From Cumulibacter soli (lineage in GTDB: Bacteria; Actinomycetota; Actinomycetes; Mycobacteriales; Antricoccaceae): a stretch of 64,000 nt of DNA. Every line of letters starts with the position of its first letter. The first letter of the stretch is position 1. Position numbers and translations under genes: made by a program. Of the stretch, positions 26,886 to 34,281 are shown in pieces. The notes below the pieces were generated by a model. The model did not search any database. It was given only the letters and a program-made list of their open reading frames with translations, and had not been told where the DNA came from. The stretch covers positions 496,001 through 560,000 of the forward strand of contig NZ_SMSG01000001.1 in assembly GCF_004382795.1 (NCBI RefSeq), read 5' to 3'.

Positions 26886-28121
26886 CTAACGGGCGTCGTC
26901 CGGATGCGGATCCGCTGGCATGCTGGCCGCGCGCCTGGTGAGGCGCTGCGCGATCATCGGGAAGAGCAGGACGGTCACCGCGCCGGCAGTGACCATCACC
27001 GACGCATTCGTCGCGGTGATGATCTCCGCCGAGACGCCGATGTGCGTGACGGCGACGATGATGGGTAGGCCGGTGGCCGCGAACAATCCGAGCGATACCT
27101 TCTCACTGGTGCTCCGGATGCCCGAATCGGTCTTGACTAGCAATTCGCGGATCACGATCGGGGCTCCGCGAACGATCGCGATCATCGCGACGAATCCGAT
27201 CAACAGCGGCCACTCTCGCAGCACCGCAAGGATGTCGATGTTCATCCCGCTGGTCACGAAGAACACCGGTACCAACAGGCTGAACCCGACGATCTCCAGT
27301 TTGTGGGCGATTTCGTCGGCATGTTTCGGCGCCGATGCCCGGAACACCGCATTTCCGAGGATCCCAGCGGTGAAGGCGCCTAGCGCGACGTCGAGATCGA
27401 GCGCCGCGGTCAGCAGCATCAACGTAATAAGCAAAAGCACCGTTAGGCGCAACGTTGTCTGCATCGTCGTATTCGACGCGTACGAGAACGCCTTCGCGAG
27501 CAGTGGCACACGACGAAAGAGCCGCGCCGGAATGACGACCGCGAGCACTGCCGCTACCGCAAACACGATGAGTACGGCGGCTGCTTCCCAGGTGCCACGA
27601 GTCGACAGCAGCAGCGACATAGCGACGATCGGCAGCAGCTCGCCCCACGCACCATGAACCATGGTCGCGGCGCCCAGCGGTTTAGCGATGAGTCCTGAAT
27701 CCTTCAGGATAGGTAGCAGGACGCCGAGAGCTGTCGACGTACTCGCCAGCGCGATCACAATGGCGGCGCGCACGTCACCATCGACCAGCAGCAGCCCGGC
27801 GCCCACACCCAGTACCGCGCAGATGATCCAAGTGAGCGCGGCATGTTTGCCCTGGCGAGAGCGCATGTGCGACGTGTTGAGCTCGAACCCCGCGAGCAGG
27901 AAGAGGAACCCGACGCCGAGTTCGCTCAGGAACTCAACCGCCTCGGTCTGTCCGGCGATACCGAACACGTTCGGGCCGATGATCACGCCAAGGGTCAGCA
28001 GCCACACCACATCGGGGACGACACGACGAGTGAGGATGGCCAGCACGGGGGCCAAGAACGCCGCTGCGGCGATCCACCACATCGACTGGAGGTTATCGAG
28101 TAGCAGGTGTCCTTCGGCCAT
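26886..28121 (-). CDS. Cation:proton antiporter, CPA2 family
   Basis: The 411-residue protein has about twelve transmembrane helices. The N-terminal half contains VGFLFLLAGFELN, with the acidic residue expected in CPA2 ion-binding helices. The second half contains VPVFFVTSGMNID, typical of KefB/NapA-like Na+ or K+/H+ exchangers. There is no C-terminal RCK domain, so it resembles NapA or GerN more than full-length KefB. It stands alone. The ion is not predictable. Confidence 0.92.
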   Translation of the reverse strand: MAEGHLLLDNLQSMWWIAAAAFLAPVLAILTRRVVPDVVWLLTLGVIIGPNVFGIAGQTEAVEFLSELGVGFLFLLAGFELNTSHMRSRQGKHAALTWIICAVLGVGAGLLLVDGDVRAAIVIALASTSTALGVLLPILKDSGLIAKPLGAATMVHGAWGELLPIVAMSLLLSTRGTWEAAAVLIVFAVAAVLAVVIPARLFRRVPLLAKAFSYASNTTMQTTLRLTVLLLITLMLLTAALDLDVALGAFTAGILGNAVFRASAPKHADEIAHKLEIVGFSLLVPVFFVTSGMNIDILAVLREWPLLIGFVAMIAIVRGAPIVIRELLVKTDSGIRSTSEKVSLGLFAATGLPIIVAVTHIGVSAEIITATNASVMVTAGAVTVLLFPMIAQRLTRRAASMPADPHPDDAR

Positions 28122-28329
28122 ACGAGAAACCTACTGGGTCCGCGGCGGCTCTACCCCATGGCGACTGCGCATTGATCGACGCGCCCACGCCCTGTTAGCG
28201 AGCGGCTCTGCTCGACGGCCGCGTGCCGCCTGCACATGACCCCCACTTGGGTGACATAACTAGCACGACTACACCTATTCGGATTAGATTCATCCGGTCG
28301 GATGAGGACGAGAAGATAGGTGATCCGGG

Positions 28330-28992
28330 ATGAATCGGGATCGTCGCGGCCAGATCGCGCGCGTGGCGATCGTCGAGGACCATCTATTGCAGCGACTGCG
28401 TACGACCGAACTATTGGAGAGCCAAGCCGACCTACAAGTTGTACACGTCTGCGACACCCAGGCTGAATTCCTGCAGTGGCTCCGTGTAGCACCACCGCAC
28501 CAACGCCCGCACCTGCTCATCCTCGATCTCGTCGCCGACCGGCAGGCGAACGCTGACCCACGAGTCACCTCCGCGCTGGTTCGGGCCGGACTGCGGATCC
28601 TCGTGCTGTCGGCTATGACTTCGCCCGCGCTCGTCCGCTCGATGCTGCGCGCTGGAGTCACCGCCGTTGTCGGCAAACGAGACACCGAGGACGACGTACT
28701 TGCCGCCGTACGGGACGCGCTACGTGGCCAGCAGTGGCTTACGCCGGAACTCGCCGGCATCATCGCTGGCGATAGCGAACGGCCGCCGCTGAGTATTCAG
28801 GAGGAACAGACGCTGATCCTTTATGCGTCGGGACTCACCCTGCAGGAAGTCGCCGACTCGATCGGCGTCAAACCGGCCACGGCCAAGCAGTACCTAAAGC
28901 GAGTCAAGGCAAAGTATGCCGCCGTAGGACGCCCAGCGCACACGAAGCTCGACCTCAGCCGTATTGCGGACGCCGACGGCTATCTCACTTAA
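28330..28992 (+). CDS. Orphan response regulator with LuxR-type HTH
   Basis: The 220-residue protein has a receiver domain with acidic Glu16/Asp17 and a probable phospho-acceptor Asp66 (LLILDLVAD), but the surrounding receiver sequence is divergent. The C-terminal HTH (about 155-205) reads LYASGLTLQEVADSIGVKP. No histidine kinase gene is adjacent. It ends RIADADGYLT, and this end is copied just after its stop codon (see repeat). It is probably monocistronic. Confidence 0.87.
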   Translation: MNRDRRGQIARVAIVEDHLLQRLRTTELLESQADLQVVHVCDTQAEFLQWLRVAPPHQRPHLLILDLVADRQANADPRVTSALVRAGLRILVLSAMTSPALVRSMLRAGVTAVVGKRDTEDDVLAAVRDALRGQQWLTPELAGIIAGDSERPPLSIQEEQTLILYASGLTLQEVADSIGVKPATAKQYLKRVKAKYAAVGRPAHTKLDLSRIADADGYLT

Positions 28993-29031
28993 CCGCGACG
29001 AATCGAGGACGCCGACGGCTATCTCGCCTGA
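28963..29031 (+). repeat. In-frame tandem duplication of the response regulator 3' end
   Basis: Codons for RIADADGYLT-stop are followed, in the same frame, by codons for RIEDADGYLA-stop. GACGCCGACGGCTATCTC is identical in both. The period is 39 bp. It looks like a tandem duplication after which the first stop was kept or gained. Confidence 0.85.
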
Positions 29032-29080
29032 CCGACCATCGGCGCGACGCCACAGGACGAGCACCTATTAAGGTCGACAC

Positions 29081-29236
29081 ATGCTGACGTTCATTCTGGT
29101 TCTACTGATCATCTGGGCTGCAATCTCCGTGATCGGCTTCGTCGTAAAGGGCCTGCTATGGCTCGCAATCATCGGGCTGGTGCTGTTCGTGGGCACCGCT
29201 CTCTACGGGGCAGCGAAACGCAAAATCAAGAGTTAA
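29081..29236 (+). CDS. Small hydrophobic membrane protein, 51 residues
   Basis: The protein starts MLTFILVLLIIW, contains two closely spaced hydrophobic helices separated by VVKG, and ends in the basic tail AAKRKIKS. The ATG has AAGG seven bases upstream. It resembles the short 'hydrophobic protein' families common in actinobacteria. Those may help membrane stress responses, but the function is not established. It is too short for usual ORF cut-offs. Confidence 0.7.
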   Translation: MLTFILVLLIIWAAISVIGFVVKGLLWLAIIGLVLFVGTALYGAAKRKIKS

Positions 29237-29296
29237 CCGCTCCAGACAGGATCGGTTCGCACCCTTCAGCGACCCGTCCGATACGTCGTCCGCTGA

Positions 29297-29878
29297 TCAG
29301 TTCACCAGTACGCTGGCGCGATCGATCGCGAACAGGTCGGGCTGTGCGCGCATAAAAGCGTCCTCGAGGGCGCCCACTCCACGCTCGGCTACCAGCGCTG
29401 CCTCGTCGTCCGTGATCGGCACAAGTTGTAGCCAGGTCACATGTACCTCATCGTCGTCGTACTGCGCGAACCGTCCGTCCCAAGTGAATGGCGGGACCGA
29501 CATCAGGTGCGGCGTCGTGGCCTCCGGATACCGGTTTGAGACCGCGTCACGATAAACCGTCCCGGGCCGTACATCGATCGTCGGGGCGATCTCGAAGCCG
29601 CAGGACGCGACCGCGTCGCCGAACAGGTCGAGAGCGCCATCGACCGCCGCAACGAACTCGACTCGGAGCCCACGGCCATCAGGGGTACGAAGCGGTGTCA
29701 CGAACGCGCTCGCCGCCACACTCGCCCACGAGTTGACTCCTCGCGCCGGGCAATCGCTCACCTTCAGAATGCCCATGGCACGGGTTCCGTCGGGCGTGGT
29801 TCGCGTGGTCGGGGCTTCCCCAAGCTCGGCCTGGAATCCTGCAAGCACCCGGTCGACAACCTCGTAAGAATTGATCAC
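29297..29878 (-). CDS. Suppressor-of-fused (SUFU) domain protein
   Basis: In this 193-residue protein the C-terminal block VHVTWLQLVPITDDEAALV is the most characteristic part of bacterial SUFU proteins, along with YPEATTPHLMSVPPF. In bacteria these domains often occur as immunity proteins against polymorphic toxins, or as solitary proteins. No toxin gene lies beside it. The start is GTG with AAGGGGAG upstream. Immunity function is therefore only a possibility. Confidence 0.7.
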   Translation of the reverse strand: MINSYEVVDRVLAGFQAELGEAPTTRTTPDGTRAMGILKVSDCPARGVNSWASVAASAFVTPLRTPDGRGLRVEFVAAVDGALDLFGDAVASCGFEIAPTIDVRPGTVYRDAVSNRYPEATTPHLMSVPPFTWDGRFAQYDDDEVHVTWLQLVPITDDEAALVAERGVGALEDAFMRAQPDLFAIDRASVLVN

Positions 29879-30025
29879 TTACTCCCCTTCGGTGATGCAT
29901 GTGTATCGAACCCGGCGGGGCTCCCACTCCGAGCCTAATGGCGCGTACTGCCCGTGCGGTGACCGTCGGCGCACGATCCGGGTCAACAGCGGCAACAAGC
30001 ACGACCTCGTACCGAAAGCGAAAAT

Positions 30026-30056
30026 GCGCCCCACCCGGCGGGGCCAGGTGGGGCGC
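30026..30056 (-). terminator. Terminator after tRNA-Thr
   Basis: A perfect 10-bp stem (GCGCCCCACC/GGTGGGGCGC) with an 11-nt loop lies 8 bp past the tRNA 3' end. On the minus strand ATTTTCGCTTTC follows it. Confidence 0.85.
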
Positions 30057-30064
30057 GGTATGCG

Positions 30065-30137
30065 AGCCGCCTTGGGGAATCGAACCCCAGACCTATTCAT
30101 TACGAGTGAATCGCTCTGCCGACTGAGCTAAGGCGGC
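30065..30137 (-). tRNA. tRNA-Thr (anticodon CGT)
   Basis: The 73-nt gene folds into a cloverleaf. The acceptor arm is GCCGCCT/AGGCGGC with discriminator U, and the D-arm contains AGCTCAGTCGG. The anticodon stem ATTCA/TGAAT encloses loop CTCGTAA, giving anticodon CGT. The T-arm contains GGTTCGATTCC. The CCA end is not encoded. It reads ACG codons. Its 3' end points away from ricT, which lies just upstream. Confidence 0.96.
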
Positions 30138-30199
30138 GGGTGACGCGATCAGTAAGTATACGCACCGGGTCCGCCGCGCCGAAGCCCGGCCGGGGTGAT

Positions 30200-31042
30200 C
30201 TAGCCCGCGTCCGAACGGCTGTCGTAAGCCTTACGCGAGGTACAGACGGACGCAACCGGACACGTCACTTGAGACCCGTCAGCGTCGAGTCGTACGACGA
30301 CCGAATCCGACGGAACCGACTCCGAAACCACTCGCCCGGCGCCGACCGAGGTATCAACCTTCGCGCCGCGCCCGGGTGAACGTTTACGAAAACTCTCGTA
30401 CAGCGGATGCTCGTACTTCAAGCAACACATCAACCGGCCACACGCTCCGCTGATCCGCAATGGATTCAGCGGCAGATCCTGGTCGCGAGCCATCTTGAGA
30501 CTGATCGGCTCGAAGTCCTTCAAGAAAGTCGAGCAGCAGGTGTCTCGTCCGCAGGAACCGATCGCGCCCTGGAGTTTGACCTCATCGCGGGCCGACACCT
30601 GGCGCAACTCGATTCGGCAGGTGAGCGTGGCACCGAGATCGCGCACCAGCGCGCGGAAGTCCACGCGACGCGAGGCCGAAAAGAACACGGTCACGACGTC
30701 GGGGTTCGCTTGTGCATCAGCAATACTGACGTCGGCGCCGATGATCTTCATCGGCAAGTCGTGCTCCTGCACAAGCCGACGCGTCGCGACCAGAGCTCGC
30801 GCCTTGTGCTTGCGTACGGCGCGGGCCCGCTTACCGTCGGCGTCCGTCGCCCGGCCGACTAACCGCTCAAAGCCGCTGGTGTCCTCGCTGACCCATTCGC
30901 CGGCCCACATCACCTGCGCCATCTCGGGGCGTTCACCCACGGGCACCAGCACATAGTCACCGATGGCGATTTCGAGGTCACCGGGGTCGTAGTAGTACAG
31001 CTGCCCATTGCGGTTGAACGAAACCGCGCACAGCATTCCCAT
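30200..31042 (-). CDS. ricT: PSP1-domain protein RicT (YaaT homologue)
   Basis: The 280-residue protein has the PSP1 domain with characteristic Cys pairs: SCGRDTCCSTFLKDF and, about 30 residues on, CGRLMCCLKYEH. In Bacillus RicT is part of the Fe-S-containing Ric complex that helps RNase Y processing. Actinobacterial homologues usually follow holB and precede tRNA-Thr. Here tRNA-Thr is next, but the upstream gene is not holB. It is probably cytosolic. Confidence 0.9.
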   Translation of the reverse strand: MGMLCAVSFNRNGQLYYYDPGDLEIAIGDYVLVPVGERPEMAQVMWAGEWVSEDTSGFERLVGRATDADGKRARAVRKHKARALVATRRLVQEHDLPMKIIGADVSIADAQANPDVVTVFFSASRRVDFRALVRDLGATLTCRIELRQVSARDEVKLQGAIGSCGRDTCCSTFLKDFEPISLKMARDQDLPLNPLRISGACGRLMCCLKYEHPLYESFRKRSPGRGAKVDTSVGAGRVVSESVPSDSVVVRLDADGSQVTCPVASVCTSRKAYDSRSDAG

Positions 31043-31175
31043 TCGCGCGAGTCTACGCGTAGCCGCGGCCAGTGCGCGGTCCGCGAATCAAATCCGCGCC
31101 ACTGCCGGAGGCCGATCAGTTATTCGCGCCTCTCGGCGCGCACTTTCACCCCGTAGTCGGGGCATAACCGCGCTA

Positions 31176-31226
31176 CGTAATGCGCAATCACGAACTCCAA
31201 GCCGTAATGCGCATTTACGAACTCCA
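31176..31226. repeat. 27-bp-period direct repeat with dyad cores
   Basis: CGTAATGCGCAATCACGAACTCCA and CGTAATGCGCATTTACGAACTCCA-type units begin at 31176 and 31203, in the 5' region of ricT. The core of the second, CGTAATGCGCATTTACG, is nearly palindromic. It may hold a regulator site. Confidence 0.65.
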
Positions 31227-31308
31227 CGCAAATGCGGCGCCCGGGCACGTGCGGCTAGGTAACCCGATCAGCGGACGCCGCGTCACACCGCGACCCACCC
31301 ATGGCGGC

Positions 31309-31812
31309 TCAATGCCGTCCACGGGCACGACGCACCAAGGCCACGATGCCGACGACGAGGAGCACCGTCAGGATTCCGCGAAGTACGCCGCCGACGAACC
31401 CGAGCGGGCCACCGACCACCCCACCGATCAGCCACAGCGCGCCGAGTATGCCGATGATGATCCAGACCCGATTCGGATGGCGCTGCAGGCGCTCGGCGTG
31501 TGCACGCCATTCGGCGCGGTCGACGCCTGGATGCCGCGGCCGGCAACCCGGCCCCGCACCGGGACGCCCACTGCCGGCCCACGCAGTTGACTCGGCCCTT
31601 GGATTCCGATCACCCTCGGCGGGAAGATCCACCACCAATGCGTCCAAGTCACCGCGCACCCGCGCGTCGTACGCGAGTTGAGTCCGTGAATCGAACTCGT
31701 CCAGTTGCAGTTGCCCCAGCGTGTGCGCGCGCGACAACCGCTTGACCATTTCTTCCCGATCGGCGTGACCCACGCGCATCTGCTGCGGGTCGATCGGTTG
31801 CTCTGTCGTCAT
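31309..31812 (-). CDS. DUF1707 domain membrane protein
   Basis: The N-terminal DUF1707 (SHOCT-like) module reads MRVGHADREEMVKRLSRAH (about 12-30) and continues LGQLQLDEFDSR. A variable linker follows, then two hydrophobic segments (about 118-135 and 138-158) and a basic end. In this family of 167-residue proteins the DUF1707 module is thought to be a small protein-protein or membrane-tethering module. It follows the ribbon-helix-helix gene by 12 bp, probably in one operon. Confidence 0.88.
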   Translation of the reverse strand: MTTEQPIDPQQMRVGHADREEMVKRLSRAHTLGQLQLDEFDSRTQLAYDARVRGDLDALVVDLPAEGDRNPRAESTAWAGSGRPGAGPGCRPRHPGVDRAEWRAHAERLQRHPNRVWIIIGILGALWLIGGVVGGPLGFVGGVLRGILTVLLVVGIVALVRRARGRH

Positions 31813-31824
31813 CCTGGCTCGCCC

Positions 31825-32598
31825 TTACTCGTCGTCGGTTTCGTCGCGGCCGCGCGGTCCACAGCCGTCGCGGTGCGGGCCGCGTCCCTCACGGTGGGCT
31901 CCGGGTCCATCGCGCCGCGGGCCTCGGCCCTCGCGATGCGGCCCGCCCCGGCGGGGGCCCGGTCCGCCTGGTCGACGCGGGTCCTGTCCGCCGAATACCT
32001 CCGACAGAACGCTGGCGATGCTGTTGGCGGTGTCGGCATCAATCCAGCCGCCCGGCCCCCAACCCCCGCGTCCTGGCCCGCGACGCGGGCCGGGCCCGAA
32101 CGGTGGCCCCGGCCGCTCAGGGCCGCCTTTCGGCCACCCACCGGCGATCTCGCCGATGATGACTTCGGTCAGGTAGGCATTCGTGGACATCCCGCGCCGC
32201 TCCGCGCGATCGTCCACCTTGTCTTTAGCCCACTTCGGCAGCCGTAGCGAGAAACGCACCAGCGTTTCGTCGGCTTCCTCGTCCTCGAGAACATCCTCGT
32301 CGGTGTCGTCCTCGTCGATGAGTTCGAAGTCGACGTGTTCGCCGTCCGGCTCGGGCTGGGTCTGCTGCACCACGAACGTGGGATCGAGACCGTCCATCGC
32401 GACCGTTACGCGCGACGAATATAGACCGTCATTGATTTCATCTGCAGCCTCGGTGACCGCATCGATCAACGCCAAACGCAGCGACGGCTCTGCAGCCGAC
32501 GCCACCCGTGACGCCACATCTTTCGTAGCGTCGTCCGCAAGAGAGAGCGCGCCGTCGATACCTTCGCGCACCTTCCCGATGTGCTTTGAAATATCCAT
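31825..32598 (-). CDS. Ribbon-helix-helix protein with Arg/Gly/His-rich repeat tail
   Basis: Three parts are visible in this 257-residue protein. The first is an N-terminal region of about 85 residues with amphipathic helices (VREGIDGALSLADDA). An acidic linker follows (DEDDTDEDVLEDEEAD). Next is a HicB/CopG-like RHH segment, LVRFSLRLPKWAKDK followed by RRGMSTNAYLTEVI. The tail of about 90 residues is Gly/Pro/Arg-rich, with repeats such as HREGRGPRRDG. Start at MDISKHIGKV. It precedes the DUF1707 gene. Autoregulation is likely, since direct repeats lie in its 5' region. Confidence 0.75.
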   Translation of the reverse strand: MDISKHIGKVREGIDGALSLADDATKDVASRVASAAEPSLRLALIDAVTEAADEINDGLYSSRVTVAMDGLDPTFVVQQTQPEPDGEHVDFELIDEDDTDEDVLEDEEADETLVRFSLRLPKWAKDKVDDRAERRGMSTNAYLTEVIIGEIAGGWPKGGPERPGPPFGPGPRRGPGRGGWGPGGWIDADTANSIASVLSEVFGGQDPRRPGGPGPRRGGPHREGRGPRRDGPGAHREGRGPHRDGCGPRGRDETDDE

Positions 32599-32614
32599 GA
32601 CGCCATGGTGCGCG

Positions 32615-32662
32615 CATTTTGACGCCACCGCAACCCCATAAAGCACACCATTTTGGCGCCAC
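32615..32662. promoter_or_regulatory. Direct repeats CATTTTGRCGCCAC upstream of the RHH gene
   Basis: Two 14-bp units (32615-32628 and 32649-32662) have start-to-start spacing 34 bp. The second contains palindrome TGGCGCCA. They lie 17 and 51 bp upstream of the RHH start, as expected for an autoregulatory RHH operator. The narK promoter lies on the other side. Confidence 0.55.
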
Positions 32663-32783
32663 GGGCTCGATAGCCTCCGTCACGTCGGGAGACGCCTCGC
32701 CTGTCGTGAACAGAATCTCGACTCACACAGGCTGGGCCACAAGATTTATTGAGATTAGTTCTCCTTTAAACGAGGATTACGTC

Positions 32784-34067
32784 ATGAGCGCGACTGCATC
32801 GAGTTCAGACAGTTCCTCCAACGCCTCTCTCACGACCTCCGCCCTCGGCAGCACCACCGCAACCACCCGCTCGGGCAACCCGTGGTTTCAACTCACGCTG
32901 GCGACCATCGGATTCGCGGTCAACTTCTGGGCTTGGGCGCTGCTCAGCCCGCTTGGGCCGCTCTTTCGCGCCAACGGAACACTCGGCGACATCACCGAGG
33001 GCCAGGTATCGCTGCTCGTCGCGGTCCCGGTCATCGTCGGGTCGATCGGACGTATCTTCATCGGCGGGCTGACCGACAAATACGGCGGACGCCTGATGTT
33101 CCCCTTGGTCACCGGCGCCACGATCATCCCGGTACTGCTCATCGGATTCTGGGCCCAAGGCTCACTCGCGGCGATTCTCGTCATGGGATTCTTCCTCGGC
33201 ATCGCAGGAACGTCGTTCGCCATTGGCGTCCCCTTCGTCAACGCGTGGTTCCCGCCGGCCAAGCGCGGCCTGGCGATCGGCATCTTCGGTGCGGGCATGG
33301 GTGGTACCGCGATCAGCGCCCTCACCACCGTGCCGATGTACGAGAACATCGGCGATACGGCGCCCTTTGTCATTTGCGCGATCGTTCTGGCGGTGTACGG
33401 CGTATTCGCCTGGTTCTTCATGCGCGACGCTCCGGGGCGGGTCGCGCCCACCACCTCGCTGATGTCGCGGATCGTCGCCAACTCCAAACTGCCGATCACC
33501 TGGCAGGCCTCGATTCTGTACGCGGTCGCATTCGGCGGGTACGTCGCGTTCTCGGTTTATCTGCCGGTGTACCTGCGCAATGCCTACGGACTCGAACCCG
33601 CCGACGCATCCAACCGGATGGCCGGATTCGTGCTTATCGCGGTAATCGGTCGCCCACTGGGTGGATGGCTCGCCGACAGACTCGGCTCGATCCGGGTGCT
33701 TGGGGCAGTCTTCGCCGTCGTCGCCGTTTGTGCGGCAATCGCATCTAGTAACCCGCCGCTGGAGAATTTCGGCACGATCGTCTTCTTGCTGTTAGCCCTC
33801 GCGCTCGGCGTCGGATCGGGCGCGGTATTCGCTCTCATCGCGCAAGCCACCGAACCCTCCCGGGTGGGTGGTGTCACCGGGATCGTCGGCGCAGCGGGCG
33901 GACTCGGCGGTTTCGTGCCACCGCTGATCATGGGCGCGATCTACGGCCTCACCAGTTCTTATCAATGGGGCCTCTGGCTGCTGGCCATCACCTCCGCGCT
34001 GACCCTGCTGCTTACCCTCACGGTGGTTCGCAAGACCAGGGCGCGAGTTGACGCGGCGCCGCACTGA
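32784..34067 (+). CDS. narK: Nitrate/nitrite MFS transporter NarK
   Basis: The 427-residue protein has twelve transmembrane helices. The NarK nitrate signatures appear as GIAGTSFAIGVPFVNAWFPP (helix 5) and GAAGGLGGFVPPLIMG (helix 11), each with the characteristic Gly-rich pattern. It moves nitrate in and nitrite out. The ATG follows CGAGGA by about six bases; an earlier in-frame ATG 165 bp upstream has no site. It precedes narGHJI, so it probably supplies the reductase. Confidence 0.94.
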   Translation: MSATASSSDSSSNASLTTSALGSTTATTRSGNPWFQLTLATIGFAVNFWAWALLSPLGPLFRANGTLGDITEGQVSLLVAVPVIVGSIGRIFIGGLTDKYGGRLMFPLVTGATIIPVLLIGFWAQGSLAAILVMGFFLGIAGTSFAIGVPFVNAWFPPAKRGLAIGIFGAGMGGTAISALTTVPMYENIGDTAPFVICAIVLAVYGVFAWFFMRDAPGRVAPTTSLMSRIVANSKLPITWQASILYAVAFGGYVAFSVYLPVYLRNAYGLEPADASNRMAGFVLIAVIGRPLGGWLADRLGSIRVLGAVFAVVAVCAAIASSNPPLENFGTIVFLLLALALGVGSGAVFALIAQATEPSRVGGVTGIVGAAGGLGGFVPPLIMGAIYGLTSSYQWGLWLLAITSALTLLLTLTVVRKTRARVDAAPH

Positions 34068-34098
34068 CAACGTCACGCGTCACGGATCGGAGGCATAT

Positions 34099-34281
34099 AT
34101 GCATAACGCAGCAGGCGAAGGCGCCGTACGCCGCCTACCGACAGATGAGTGCGTGAACCAGCCACCTCACCCAAGCAAGGCCGCCGACCTAGTTCTCCTC
34201 CACCATGTCGAGCCTGCGTCGCAGGCTTCAGGCGCTGCACACCCGGCCGCTAATCGCGCCTCACCTAGGAGCACCCGATGA
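34099..34281 (+). CDS. Possible 60-codon leader frame upstream of narG
   Basis: The frame starts MHNAAGEGAVRR with GGAGG five bases upstream, and its stop overlaps the narG start (ATGA). The product is Ala/His/Pro-rich with no domain. If translated it could couple narG translation to a leader. NarG has its own AGGAG site, so the leader may be fortuitous. A short hairpin AGCCTGC-GTC-GCAGGCT lies within it at about 34210-34226. Confidence 0.35.
   Translation: MHNAAGEGAVRRLPTDECVNQPPHPSKAADLVLLHHVEPASQASGAAHPAANRASPRSTR

Noticed and set aside
30065-30137. tRNA-Thr as an integration site of a genomic island
   Set aside because: I saw no integrase gene and no duplicated tRNA 3' end on either side.
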